DNA from: Imbricaverruca yamaguchii
Taxonomy: Eukaryota > Arthropoda > Thecostraca > Neoverrucidae
DNA: 64,000 bases
Reading direction: 5' to 3'
Assembly (NCBI GenBank): GCA_034440575.1
Contig: JAOTOL010001602.1
Coordinates: 35,001-99,000, forward strand
Shown here: one piece after another, positions 11,763 through 24,459 of the stretch
Position numbering within the stretch: position 1 is the stretch's first letter
How the letters are laid out: every line of letters starts with the position of its first letter
Made by a program: the position numbers and the translations under genes
The notes under the pieces: generated by a model
Databases searched by the model: none
Told to the model about the DNA's origin: nothing
What the model saw: the letters and a program-made list of their open reading frames with translations, nothing else

Positions 11763-13094
11763 TTAGCACGCGCCCTGGAGGGGGGGGGGGCGAAATCCGC
11801 CTACCCCTCCGGTTTTTCGTAGATAACTCCTGATGTTACCGGCCCATATACACCATTGTTTGTGTACCTGCTAATACATGACCGGCGCGTTGTGTAAAGT
11901 AAGAGAAATGAAACTCGACTGAAAATTTTCGAGTTAGGGGTCGCTAAAGTAAAAAAATTCAGAGCCAGACCAAAAATATCGGCGCTGATGCGCTTCCCGT
12001 CTATTGGCAACAATGAAGAGTTCTTTGCAAAACCAGCGACTTCTTTGATGTACATTGTTATGCTATATTGTTTCAAAGTCATGTCAGGTCACCGAGGTCA
12101 GGTCAGGTCAAGTTCATGACAGGTTAGCACACGCACTGGAGGGGATGGCGAAATCCGCCCACCCCTCCGATTTTTCGTACATAATTCCATATTGTACCAG
12201 CTGATATACGCCATCTTTGCGTACCTGCTTAGAAATGATCGGCGCATTGTTTAAAGAAAGACAAATGAAAATCGGCCGATTAAAAAAAGATAGGTGCAGT
12301 TTAAGTAAAAACAATTCGCAGCGCCAGACCACAAAAATCGTCGCTGATGCACTTCCCGTATATTGGCAAATGGGAAGTGACCTTGAGAACACTAGCGACT
12401 TGTGTGATGCATATTGTTATGCTATGCAATTTAAAAGTAATGTTAGGTCGCCGAGGTCAAGTCAAGTCAAGTTCATGACAGGCTAATGGAACCAAACTTG
12501 GTCAACTGGAATGCTGTCATAAATGCAAATGACTGTCATGCGATTGATGTCACTTTGCATTTTACTCCCTACACATCCATATACTTACTGTTTGTCATTG
12601 TGCGCCAAAGCGTTTTCATACCTTATTCATGTATTTCACTCCTTTCTTTGCGAAGCCGATTATGCCGAGCTGCCTAACGCAGCAGTCAGGTGGGCAGCCC
12701 GGTTCCGGTAACTGGAGCAGGTAATGGCCTGACAAAGTGCTCCTATATGGGTGACCTGAGGTTAAATGGCGGATCTGGCATCTGTACTCCATCATTAGTA
12801 ATGTCCAAAACATCATTAATGCCAATTTCGGAGTATTTAAACACAATCACAGTGATCCATAACAATGAAAAGCCAAGCCATGCAAAATCAGAATGCGTTG
12901 CTATTTTGACCTCATTTGACCTTGAAGATATTGAGCTAAGGTCATACCATTTGCACACAATAGAGTTCACTATAGTGCCCATCCACCCTGCGGATTTAGT
13001 TGTTCTTGCCTTAATAGGAGCCTAGATCTTAGGGGGCGGAATACGCCCCCTCCAGTGCGCGTAATTTTCAGAGCCCCTCCATGGTGCGTGTTAA
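11763..13094 (+). mobile_element. Family C TTAA element with duplicated left end
   Basis: The right end (13091-13094) reads, on the minus strand, TTAACACGCACCATGGAGGG. It matches two left ends, TTAGCACACGCACTGGAGGG at 12124 and TTAGCACGCGCCCTGGAGGG at 11763. The first about 360 bp (11763-12123) and the next (12124-12483) are diverged tandem copies. The element is therefore either 12124-13094 (971 bp) with an extra left end or a nested pair. Each left end is followed by a G-run, a C-run and a CCCCTCCGNTTTTTCGTA box. The interior has AGGTCA-type hexamers. No transposase frame. Confidence 0.8.
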
Positions 13095-14025
13095 CATATT
13101 CTTCTGAAAATATAGCAGCATCAAACGGCACAACCCTATCACGGGGGTGTTACGCCACCTTTGGTTCCAGTCAGGCTGTCCCCGAGAGCAATACAGCAGC
13201 GAGCTAGCGTGTTGCACGTGTCATATCTGAGACCTTCTGGTTGGACCAGGTCACGTCGCATGGCCAGGTCAAGTAAACACAAGCTCGAATACCCCAGCAC
13301 CACCACTTTTGAGGTATTAAAAGTGTACTTCCTCCGACGATAACCGATGCGATGACGAAACTTCTCTGTCAACTGTCCAGTGCCTGAATTTGTTGCCTGA
13401 CCTAACATGCTGCTAGGTCAGGTCATGGCCGAACAGCATAACCTAACATGCTGTTAGATCAGGTCCTGGGTGCTGTTAGGTTAGGTCGTGCTGAAAAATA
13501 TGTAAATTGATAAGAAGCTGGCTTTGACCTTCGTCTCGGTGTGCACTGTTTGCACAATATGTTCATAGAAAGATCATGCAGGTGAAATAAGGTCAGGTCA
13601 TACGAGGTCAGGTTATCTCATGTCATCGGTTGGTCACCTAAGGCCATGACACGCGACTTACGTGGCATTGAAACATAATTCAGAGAAACACTTCAGGAGG
13701 AAATTCAACGTGCTGTATAGCATGACATCTTGCATATACTGCATGGTATTGAGCTTGAATGTCAACCATTGTTTGTTTAGTGGGGTTTAGGGGCGCATCG
13801 ACTGCAGTGGCCATGCATGCAGCGGAACGTAAGCCATTCACCTCGTCAGACATTTTTTTCAACAGAATGTCAAGGATACTCCGTCCCTTATTTACCCCAA
13901 GGAAAGTTGTACCAACTTATATTCGCATCACTCATGAAGTTTAAAAAAACGAATTCGCCATCACCCCAGGCCAGTAACATTGATTTTCATTTAAAAAATA
14001 ACTTTGTCATAGCGAGTTGTTCGTC
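13095..14025. other. AGGTCA-rich spacer
   Basis: No gene. 13395-13630 carries a dense set of AGGTCA/TGACCT-type hexamers around repeated AACCTAACATGCTGTTAG-like phrases. It may be a fragment of a fourth related element whose ends could not be identified. Confidence 0.5.
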
Positions 14026-15016
14026 TTAACCCGCGCTGGTCCGGGGGTTGATATCTGCCCCCTGCGGTTTTTCCTAATTTTCCGCAATACTAATAGAGAT
14101 AGCAAGCCCAAACATCGCATGACTGCTCATTAGTCTTTTCCACACATCCTCATGCATTTTAAATCCTGGGTCATCTTAGGTCAGGCCACCAGGTCAGGCA
14201 AAGTGACCCAACTACACCCGGAGTTATAGGTAGCATAACATCCACAATAACTGTACGATTGATTTCAAACTTACAACACGTCATGATCTCACTGGGGACC
14301 ATAATATGTATACCAGATTTTTTGTAGCATTGACCTTAGGTCAGGTCGCGGCCGTGGCTTCCCCATTATAGGGCTATGGTAAAATATGCAAATGTTTCCT
14401 GGTTATACATTTGCTCTCGGGATGATCTCACAACGGTTGTGGCATGTAGTTGGAAGCTATGCTCAATGTTACCGCTGCCATTTTTGCTCAATGACCTCAC
14501 CAAGGTTATCTGAGGTCACCTGAGATCACTACACATTTCTGCGCATTATATCGCACTGCATTGAGTTAGAAGGCTGAAATTACCGTCATTGTACTTGTTA
14601 CGCCAAGACGTGTCGATTGATACATTGCATGCCCTCACTATGCTACTTCATGCCCTTGATCTGAGGTCATAGTTTCGGTTGACCTGACTTTAAATCACAC
14701 ATCCTATTGTCGGTAGCACATTTCGAGGACTGTCGAATAGCTTCGCCGTTTGTTTCTATCTGTTACAGGTCCTGAGATTTGTGTCAATATCTGAGAGACC
14801 GACCCGATCTGGTCGAATTGGACCTATCATGGCCCAGTGACCTGAATATTGACCTGAGCGAAAAAATGACCGAACCACCTTCGATAGAGCCGGTCACCAG
14901 CTACCCAACGCCGTTTTCCGTTTGTCGCTAGCTAGCATAGGTCTAGAGATCTTAGGGGGGCAAACATCTGCCCCCAGGACATGCGAAGTTGGCGCCGACC
15001 GCTGGACGAGTGTTAA
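14026..15016 (+). mobile_element. Family B TTAA element, copy 1
   Basis: 991 bp bounded by TTAA at 14026-14029 and 15013-15016. It aligns over its full length with 18258-19253 in direct orientation. The left end has a G-run/C-run hairpin and a CCCCTGCGGTTTTTCC box. The right end has a GGGGGG...TGCCCCC hairpin before GACGAGTGTTAA. The interior is rich in AGGTCA/TGACCT hexamers. There is no coding capacity. TTAA is the piggyBac target site, so a piggyBac-like mobiliser is the leading inference. Confidence 0.87.
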
Positions 15017-15940
15017 TGGTTGAGCAATATGACTCGAGTGCGATGTTCACACGTTGGAACTACTCCGCATAGCAGCACTTCAAATATTTGGGAGCATTAC
15101 ACTCATTGGCGCTGCCCAAATCAATGACCAGTGATCTTGACCTGAAATTTGAGCGTGTTACGTAGGCATTGGAACGTACTGAAAGCTTAGTGTCTTAGCG
15201 TCCAATCATTCGGCCACTATCACGGAAAAACCTGACTGGACTCTCAAAAGCGCCATCTCCGATCCAAGCCGGCGTGAGCTAGACAAAGATTTCCATGAGT
15301 GCATTGCACTTCAGGGTGTCTCAAAATGAGCGAAATCTCACGCCCGTTTGCCTGCAGCGTGTCGTTTCGATTGCGCCACACTTCACTGGAGCTAGCCCAC
15401 TGTGCGCTCGTCGCCACACTTCACGGGAGCTGGCCCTCTGTGCGCTCGTCTCCGCCGAATCGCAGTGATTGAGGGGCACCCGGCCTGGAGGCAATATGTG
15501 GCGCCGATTTCGGCTAATGGCGGAATTCTTTGCGAAATAGCCGCGCGGCGCGCCTTGCAATCTTTCGCGCGCCGATTTGGGCTCTGGCGGTGCGACAGGG
15601 GCGTTATTGGCTTCCGGTGTCCGACCTCGATTGGCGCGAGGGCGGTCACACAGATGGCTTCGCATCAGGATTGGCCGACCACGACTGAATGCGTCCATAA
15701 ACTCGCCCTGCTTAAGATGGCTAAGGTAGGTGATACGCGAGTCAGTGCCCGGATTAAACAGGCGGGACGAAGTGCTCGCTACTGGTGAACAGCCTGTAGA
15801 GTGGATTTTATGTGGACGCTTTCGAACGGATCGCACCGATCCGGCTCGGCCATGAGAGCACGGCTTGACGTGGGGCTGTAGGACGAGATTGCGTAGCACA
15901 GCAGAACTGCACAAAACAGCCATGGTTCTCGTATGAGAGA
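15017..15940. other. Unassigned; short 41-bp duplication
   Basis: 15370-15455 holds two units of about 41 bp (CCACACTTCAC plus GGGAGCTGGCC-type phrases ending TGTGCGCTCGTC). The region is GC-rich. The overlapping minus frame 15321-16019 runs into the 12-bp minisatellite and is not convincing. Confidence 0.5.
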
Positions 15941-15944
15941 AATA

Positions 15945-16130
15945 TGCAGATGAATATGCAGTGGGATATGCTGGGTAATATGCAGGGGAATATGCAGATG
16001 GATATGCAGATGAATGCACAGAGGAATATTCAGAGGAATATGCAGAGGAATATGCAGGGGAATATGCAATGAAACATGGATTGGAACATACAGCGGAATA
16101 TGCAGTAGAATTCGTGGTGGAGTATGCAGT
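15945..16130. repeat. 12-bp minisatellite
   Basis: About 15 units of GGAATATGCAGA with variants. The minus strand reads a periodic four-residue SAYP-like frame, which is a by-product of the period. Confidence 0.85.
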
Positions 16131-16530
16131 TCCCTATGTTCTACCGATAATTGCTGTGGGTCAGACAGCGGCGAGTTGATTACGCTTGTGTCAGGTCATG
16201 TTCTCACTCCTCCGTACGCAGAGTATCGCGCTTCACCTCCGCTTGCCCATTCCTCTCTAGAAAGCGCAGACATATTTCACTTCTACAGCACCTCGATGTA
16301 ATATTGACATACAACGTTCTACTGTGTAACACTCCTCCAAGAACCAATGTATTAAATATGCATAAACTTCATCTGGTAAATGTGCAGTGAGTGAAAATGC
16401 CAAAGCGAGTCAAGGTGTTAAAGCTGGTTAAGATATTACAGCTGGCCAATAGGCGTGCAACGTAGGGATAGTATGGTGCGCACGTAAGAAGCTAGACGTA
16501 CGTTAACATCCAGCCAACAAACGTCTCTCT

Positions 16531-16663
16531 CCAGCCGAACGGCATGTCACGTGCAATCTAGGCCGATGAACTGCACGACGAAGAAAAGTGTCGCAGCGTC
16601 GTGTCGGCGCGCGGCGGTGAACAGCGAGCTCCGTCGCGGCTGCTCGCGCGATTCGGCAAATTC
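16531..16663 (+). repeat. Left copy of the long direct repeat flanking SINE1
   Basis: 133 bp, from CCAGCCGAACGG to GGCAAATTC. It recurs at 17000-17135 immediately after the SINE tail, with one substitution and a 3-bp indel. 16131-16530 upstream has no recognised feature. Confidence 0.93.
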
Positions 16664-16995
16664 CGCTCCGGTAGCTCAGTTGGTTGGAGCGCTGGCCTGC
16701 ACTGGTCTCCCCTGTACTGGCAACACAGGGTTCGAGTCGCTTCGCGCGCTCGCATTTAGCCCCCGGCCGGGGTGTCAGTTGGCACTGGTCCGATAAGGCC
16801 GGGACGAGCTACTGGGCGGCCGTGTGTGCATTGGCGGCACGGTAAACTTTGGTCTAAATTATGCCGTTGAACTGGAGTTCATGAATCGGGTGGTGGGGCC
16901 CGGGTTCCCGCAACAAGCTCCTTTTAACAATAGACCCCCCCCCCCACCCCCCCCCCAACAAATAAGAATAAATTTTTTTAAAAAAAAAAAAAAAT
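16664..16995 (+). mobile_element. SINE1 copy 2
   Basis: tRNA-like head with A box TAGCTCAGTTGG (16672-16683) and B box GGTTCGAGTCG (16729-16739). The body matches copy 1 (1508-1840) closely. The 3' part is disturbed by long C-runs (16927-16950) and ends in an A-run (16980-16994). It sits exactly between the two copies of the 133/136-bp direct repeat. Confidence 0.9.
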
Positions 16996-16999
16996 TTTT

Positions 17000-17135
17000 C
17001 CAGCCGAACGGCATGTCACGTGCAATCTAGGCCGATGAACTGCACGACGAAGAAAAGTGTCGCAGCGTCGTGCCGGCGCGCGGCGGTGAACAGCGAGCTC
17101 CGTCGCGGCTGCTCGCGCGACTATTCGGCAAATTC
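17000..17135 (+). repeat. Right copy of the long direct repeat flanking SINE1
   Basis: 136 bp matching 16531-16663. It differs by T/C in the GTGYCGGCG segment and by three extra bases (ACT) near 17120. Because the copies are not identical, a simple read-level duplication is less likely. Confidence 0.93.
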
Positions 17136-17318
17136 GCACGCTGGCGTACAGCAGCTGGTGCGACCGTCAGGAAGCCGGCCGAACAGCCGCCGTGAGCTGG
17201 GCCGGCTCTGACGCATCCACCGCCGCCGGGAGCGCGCTCCGAACTTCCAGGACTGGAGGCCGGTTGTGGGGCGGGCGCCCGCATAAGCAGCGAATCAGCT
17301 TCCGGATCTCACCGAGCC

Positions 17319-17596
<278 letters not shown>

Positions 17597-18257
17597 GTGG
17601 GGATGTGGGGTGAGTTGTTGGAAGCAGGTTCGCCAAGAACAGCGTCCTGCGGCACTCACAGTGCCTCGTGTTCTTGCGAGCTTGTTGTGACGATGCGAAA
17701 CGACTTTATACATCGGTATGGCGCACGTATTTCGAGTTCTTTTTCTGCCAGCTATGTTCGTGCCACCTGCGGATACCACTGGTACACGTTTTGTCCACGG
17801 CTTCCATGGTGGAATGGTCGCAGAAGGTACTCTTGGGAGTAGGGATAATTTGATCAGCGTCTCGCTCAGGAGAGATGTTCCAACGGATATTTGACGTGAA
17901 GTCGCCAGCAGTGGAAAAGGTGGGAATCAGCTTACGAGTAAGTCGATAGTGGTCGATATGGTGGATGTCAGTGTGGAATCAATGAGGTATACGTTGAGCA
18001 TTTGGGTGCAGCGGGAAAAGTGCCCAACGTGCAATCTCGCCAGTGTAAAAGAGGGCTGGGGTATGGGTGTCCAAAAAGTGTCAATAATATGATCGCGTTT
18101 GTCTATGCGGCCAGCGGCTGTATCTAAAGTTGGGCTGTGCACGATGAAATCACCGAGTAAGACATAGCCCCTTTGAAATGGGCTGCACATCATTCAACAT
18201 GTGATGAAAGCTATGTTGGATGGAAGATGGTTCCATCAAATCCCAATAGCCCAACTA
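17597..18257. other. Unassigned sequence
   Basis: No recognisable gene or repeat. Confidence 0.45.
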
Positions 18258-19253
18258 TTAACACGCGCACGTCCGGGGGAGATATATGCCCCCCTGCGGT
18301 TTTTCCTAATTTGCCGCCATATTAATCAGGTTAGCAAAGCCAAACATCGCATGGCTGCTCATTTGTCTTTTCCGCATATTCTCATACATTTTTAACCCTG
18401 GGTCATCTCAGGTCAGATCACCAGGTCAGGCGAAGTGACCCAACAGCACTCGAAGTTCTAGGTGGCATAACTTCCACGATAATTGGGTAATTGATTTCAA
18501 ACTTATAACACGTCATGATCTCGTCAGGGACCATAATATATATCTCGGGTTTTTACGTAGCATTGACCTGAGGTCAGGTCGCGGCCATGGCTTCCTCCAT
18601 TATAGGGCTATGGTAAAACGTACAAATGTTTCCTGGTTAAATATTTGCTCTCGGAATGACCTCACAACGGTTGTGGCGTGTAGTTGGAAGCTATGCTCAA
18701 TGTTACCGCTGACATTTTTGCTCAGTGACCTCACCAAAGTCATCTGAGGTCGCCTGAGATCACTAACACATTTATGCGCATTATATCGCACTGCATTGAG
18801 CTAGAAGGCTGAAATTACCGCCATCGTGCTTGTATCACCACGACGTGTCGATTGATATATTACATGTCCCCCTAGGCTACTTCATGAACTTGACCTGAGG
18901 TCTTAGTTTCAGTTGACCTAACCTTAAATCACACCGCCTACTGTCGATAGCACATTTCAAGATCTGTTGCATAGCGTTCGCCGTTTGTTTCTATCTTTTA
19001 CAGGTCCTGATATATGTGTCAATATCTGAGAGTCCCATCCGATCTGGTCGAATTTGACCTATGATGACCCAGTGACCTAAATATTGACCTGAGCGAAAAA
19101 TGACCGAAAAGCTTTCAACAGAGTCTGTCACCAGATATCCAACGCCGTTTTCCGCTTGTCGCTAGCTAGCATAGTTCTAGAGATCTTAGGAGGCAGACAT
19201 CTGCCCCCCGGATCGGCGAAATTGGCGCGGACCGCCGGACGTGCGAGTGTTAA
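18258..19253 (+). mobile_element. Family B TTAA element, copy 2
   Basis: 996 bp with the best-preserved ends in the window: left TTAACACGCGCACGTCCGG, and right end read on the minus strand TTAACACTCGCACGTCCGG, a match at 18 of 19. Each terminus is followed by a G/C-run hairpin, and the left one by CCCCTGCGGTTTTTCC. The interior matches copy 1 (14026-15016) and carries many AGGTCA/TGACCT hexamers. No transposase. Confidence 0.92.
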
Positions 19254-19611
19254 GACGATATGCATGCAAAGACTTGCAGCGGGGTAGTTAATGGTTTATG
19301 GGTGCCATGTAAATCGTCGCATATGCAAAAAGCCATGCCACCAATGCGCTGGGTCGGCTCCATATATCATCCGAAGAAATAGGCAAAATTTGGGGATTAC
19401 AATTAGACTGGTCGGAGAGCAACGTCAGTTTCTCTTGGACGGCAATGGAAAATCCAAGCTGAACATCATAGAATGCATTCGCATCAACCATCTGCACAAA
19501 TGACGACCAAAATTCCACATACGAGCAAAGCAAAAAAAGCAAAGCTCATAAGCCAAAAATACACCAGCAAAAGTTTCTCTAGTTCCGCACCTTTCGATGT
19601 AGGATGAATCC

Positions 19612-19800
19612 ACGATCCGACTGTGTGGTGGATGCCGCCGACTGTGTGGTGGATGCCACACGGTCGAGTGTGTGGTGGATGCCGCTGACTGTGTGGTGGA
19701 TGCCGCCGACTGTGTAGAGGATGCCGCCAACCGTGTGGTGGATTCCGCCGTCTGTGTGGTGGACTGCGTGGTGGAGGCCGCCGACTGTGTGGTAGGAAGG
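19612..19800. repeat. 21-bp minisatellite
   Basis: About nine units of ACTGTGTGGTGGATGCCGCC plus one base, with some shortened units. All overlapping minus-strand frames (19425-20231) draw much of their length from it. 19254-19611 has nothing recognised. Confidence 0.88.
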
Positions 19801-20800
19801 GGAGGGTGAGGGTCTGAGCCCTGATCCGGTGCTGTGCAAGCTCTGGAAGAGTCTCCGACTGTGTAGACGATATAGACATGCATGTGGAGAGTAAACACTG
19901 ACGTCGTGATGAGGAAATTTCCACCGATGCTGTTGCCGCGAGGGAAGTGACTGCGACGGTCCGGCAGCCCCGCGGCTAGAAAACACCGGGCTTCGCATTG
20001 ATCGCGCAGACTTCCCCGTCGTTCTCCCACGTGGGGACCGAAGTGGACTTGGCAGCGTGCTGCGAAGATACGCAGTTGAGGGACTTGACCGCCGCTGCGC
20101 GAGGAGAGACGGTGTGTGTATGGGGAGGCTCGCCACAAGTTCGACGTCGAGAAGGCCTGCGGATCGTCTTGTTGTCGTGGCACCGAACTGCCGACAAAAC
20201 AATGCAGACGGTTCGGAACGCAGTTGTCCACTTGATATCCGAGACCGCTGACGAGGAGACGTCTGAGAATGGCGGCGAAAGCGAGGACGTGGAGATTATG
20301 GAGAGTGGGGTGGAGACTCGAGGACGTGGAGATTATGGAGAGTGACGTGGAGACTCGAGGACGTGGAGATTATGTCGCGCTTGGCTGCAGGTTGGCACAG
20401 CTCCATTTCTGTTGTTCTCCATCCAAAGCGCGTTCACGTTTGAAAGCGCAGCGGGTTTGAGCTCTACGGGACGCGTCGCCCGAGGATATCCAGGGCGGTG
20501 TGGGATTCCAGCGGCGAACGTCGCTGGTTGCCTTCCGCTTTGCGAGCGCTGCACGTCCTTCACGGCTCGTCGGGGCCATTTTTCGCCGCCGCCACCGGAC
20601 GCCGGGGCAGGTTTCCGATCTCGAGAGGATGGACGCCTAATGATGGTCAATCGGAGGAAAGAGTCGGGCGCGGCGGGAGAGACGATGGGGGTGGGGGGGG
20701 GGGGGGGAGGGGGCATACGAACTCCGAGAGACGGGACTCGGTGAGATGACTGACTCAGTGAATCGGTAGTGACGCTAACCGTTGCCTGCGTGTCGCGCTA
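19801..20800. other. Unassigned GC-rich region with a short tandem repeat
   Basis: 20278-20372 contains three imperfect units built on GAGGACGTGGAGATTATG. The rest is GC-rich with overlapping frames on both strands and a G-run at 20690-20708. No protein recognised. Confidence 0.5.
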
Positions 20801-20819
20801 TTCGTGATTCGCGATCTCA

Positions 20820-21010
20820 ACCGCGACTGGCGAGCCCAACTACACTCGTGAACATCACCGCGACTTCAGCCGTGACTCGTGATCTTATCCGTGACCGGCA
20901 AACTCAGCCACGCTCGTGATACTAACGGTAGCTCGTGACGAACGGTGGCTCGTCACTCTTACAATCGCTGGTAACCGTAACAGGTGACTCGTGACTCTAA
21001 CGGTAACCCG
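20820..21010. repeat. Degenerate short repeats
   Basis: Loosely repeated phrases such as CTCGTGACTCTAACGGTA with an irregular period of about 18-25 bp. Confidence 0.55.
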
Positions 21011-21111
21011 TGCGTCTAACGGCTACTCAAGCTGCCTCCCTGTGTCAATCCGACTCGCCCTCCACCCTCCTCCCTTGCCTTCGTCCAACATCCGGCTCTC
21101 CCTCCTCATCT

Positions 21112-21113
21112 CG

Positions 21114-21151
<38 letters not shown>

Positions 21152-21162
21152 TATTTCTATTT

Positions 21163-21195
<33 letters not shown>

Positions 21196-21310
21196 TCTCT
21201 ATCTCCCTCTCTCTCCATTGCTCTCTCTCCTCTTCTCAATCTCTCTCTATCTCTGTCTCGCTCTCTCCATTTTTTTATCTCTCTCTGCCCTGTCCTATGT
21301 ATGTCTTCAT
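21112..21310. repeat. CT-rich low-complexity tract
   Basis: Interrupted (CT)n with ATTT and ATCT insertions. Serine/leucine-rich frames over it are by-products. Confidence 0.95.
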
Positions 21311-21879
21311 TTATCTTCTCGCCGGCTTGTCTTGATTCCGCCGGTCTCGCATCAGCCACCGACACGCACCGTGACAGGCAGATGCTGGTCACGTAGCTTC
21401 CCACCTGCGAGCGTCGAGTGGCGCGGAACGACGTCGCGTTCCTGGAGAGACACACGTGCGCATCACCGCCGGCAGCGGCTTCTTCAGGGCCATGCCGGCG
21501 ACGGATGCTCCGGGTGATTTCCCCGGGGTGTCATTCGTCACTAACGGACAGTGTTTCGCCGGTGACCGGAGCACCAGCGAAAACAGCGGCACGCCGCCGA
21601 GTTTCCGGCACGCGGAGGGTCCTCCCGCCACGGAGTCGACTCCGTCTGTTACTGGCTGTTCAACAGGAGATTAACGATGGATGACAGGAACGTTTCGTGC
21701 ATAGTCGACGGTAGAACATTATTGTACCTTCCATTTATGCATATTGTTGTATCTTCCATGAGGCCTCCATGAGGCTTCGGTGCCGCTTTCACGAGGCCTT
21801 CGTGCGGCTTCCATCAGACTTCCACCAGGCTTACCAGCGATGCATGCGCAACGTTGGACCCGGCTATACAGATATACAT

Positions 21880-22280
21880 CCCACCGTAGTGCCCAGTGCT
21901 ATTTCCCACCGTAGTGGCCAGTGCTACTTCCTACCGTAGTGACCAGTGCTACCTTCCACCATAGTGATCAGTGCTACTTCCCACCTTAATGACCAGTTCT
22001 ACTTCCAAACGTAGTGGCCAGTGCTACTTCCCACCGTAGTTATCAGTGCTATTTCTCACCCTAGTTACCAGTGTTACTTCCCACCTTAATGACCAGTTCT
22101 ACTTCCCACCGCAGTGGCCGGTGCTACTTCCCACGGTAATGGACAGTGCTATCTCCCACCGTAGTAATCAGTGTTGCATCCCACCGTAGTGACCAGTGCT
22201 ACTTCTTACCTTAATGACCAGTGCTACTTCCCAACGTAGCAACTGGTGCTGCATCCCACCGCAGTGACGAGCGCTACTTT
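21880..22280. repeat. 26-bp minisatellite
   Basis: About 15 units of CCCACCGTAGTGACCAGTGC plus TACTTC, with substitutions spread across units. The period is not a multiple of three and no frame spans it. 21311-21879 shows no recognisable gene. Confidence 0.92.
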
Positions 22281-22334
22281 CCACCAGTGCATAGTGGCCG
22301 TTGGCCGTCGGATGCGAGCACCCCCACAGCTTGT

Positions 22335-22575
22335 GAACCATTCACCATTCACCATTCACCATTCACCATTCACCGTTCACCATTCACCATTCACCCGTCA
22401 CCCGTCACACGCCACACGCCACACCCCACCCGCCACCCGTCACCCGTCTCCCGCCACCCGTCATCCGCCACCCGTCACCCGTCACTCGCCACCCGTCATC
22501 CGCCACCCATCACCCGTCACCCGCCACCCGTCACCCGTCACCGGTCACCTTTCACCATTCACCATTAACCATTCA
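22335..22575. repeat. 7- to 8-bp CACCATT/CACCCGT minisatellite
   Basis: Two sub-arrays: ATTCACC units at both ends and CACCCGT/CACCCGC units in the middle, giving a mirror-like arrangement. Confidence 0.9.
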
Positions 22576-22595
22576 CCATCTGTTCACCGGGCTAG

Positions 22596-22952
<357 letters not shown>

Positions 22953-23079
22953 TGAAGGGGCTGCCGTCGCTGCTTCAGACCGCTGACGTCGGAGCGGTAA
23001 GCTGGCGGGCATGTTTTAGGGCCGCTCTCGTTGTTGTGTCGGACTGGTCACATCGGAGCGGTAGAATGGCGGGCCTGTT

Positions 23080-23286
23080 TTGCGGACACACTCGTTTTTG
23101 TTTATTGGTTGGTTCACGACACACTTTATGCACATTCACGGCTAATGGCGCCGCCCACACTGTTTCGCCGGTGGGCCACTGGATTGGGAAATGTCCTGAG
23201 TGGCGCTGGAGTCGAACCCGGGACCTTTGGTACCCAAGCCCGACACCTTAACCACTCGGCCATCCTCGCCCCTTGCGGACACACTC
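23080..23286 (-). mobile_element. SINE3 copy 1 with target-site duplication
   Basis: Reverse-strand SINE with a head of type II tRNA (Ser/Leu) character: A box TGGCCGAGTGGTTAAGG and B box GGTTCGACTC on the minus strand. A perfect 14-bp duplication, TTGCGGACACACTC, lies at 23080-23093 and 23273-23286. The 3' tail is of the AACCAACCAATAAACAAA type. Other copies are at 29769, 37510, 51330 and 61888. Confidence 0.95.
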
Positions 23287-24459
23287 ATCGCAGTAACACG
23301 TATCATACTGGCGACACTGTGGCGACTGGCCAGTGATCGATGTCGACGCGGAGCAGCATCGATGTCGACGCGGAGCAGCGGGAAGTGCGGGGCGAAGTGG
23401 TTCGGTGTTCTGCAGTTGCGACAGCCGTAGTGTACAACTTCGCCGACCCAAATGCCGCCCGCGAGATGCTGCCGGCCCTGATTGGTTATTGATCCTAGTA
23501 TTTGCTCGGATATTCTGCCGCCTCCTGTGCCCTCGGACGATGAGTCGGACACATGTTCGCATGTTTCGCACAGTTACCGAAAAAGTCCAATGGAACATTC
23601 AGCATGTGGACAGAGTGAACTCAGCGATGCAAATCGTATTCGGCGGAGTGTAATGTGCGGCGTTGCACGCCACACAAAACTAAAATATTTGTTCAGCTTG
23701 GCATACGCCAGTTATTTTCCTTCACTTATATTCCGATAAGTAATGTTTCCAGAGCTATAAGGGTTCAAATATGATGCAAAAGCACCTCAGGCATAAAAGT
23801 AGATTCGTTGTGTCAATTCAGAGTTAACAGTCAAGCTGGATCGTGCGAAAATAAAGCACAACAATTATACATGTTCATCAAAATACTAACATGGTGCAAG
23901 CATTCTTAGCTAAAAACGTGAGCAAATCGGAATCCTATGCTGATCATTGCCACTACTAGAGCACTGTTGTGTTTGCATCTGAGCCACCCTTCCATGGCGG
24001 CTCCTTTCTGGTAGTGTGCGTTTGTCTTGTTCAATCAGTTTCATTTTACGGCTAAGTCAATGCTTTTGGATACGCCCCCATACATTTTGCACAGCCATGC
24101 GTGCTACCCGTCTTATTTCTCCCCAGAGCCTTCTGCTGCCGACGGCGGTCCGACCAGAATTAAGTCGGCTCTACTGTCCCATTAACGGACCATTAACATG
24201 CATAGTCGTGCATGTCATACATACGTACACATGCCGTGTCGGTCACTTCCCAACAAGTGCTCGCGCAGAAAGTGCCTGCTTTGCGAGAAGCGAACATTTG
24301 TGTGGTCGCTTCGCACGTCTTCGTTTGGAAGCATTCAAATCGTCCGCATCAACAGAACCGGAATGCAGCATATTTAGCATTCAGCAAGCATTCCTGCCGC
24401 ATTCGCACGGGCCTCCACCCCCATCAAGCCACGACCCATGCCTTAATCCCCTACCCCCA
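23287..24459. other. Unassigned sequence
   Basis: A short CATCGATGTCGACGCGGAGC-type phrase is duplicated near 23335-23375. The plus frame at 24016-24588 (190 codons) has no recognisable domain and runs into family A. No gene called. Confidence 0.45.
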
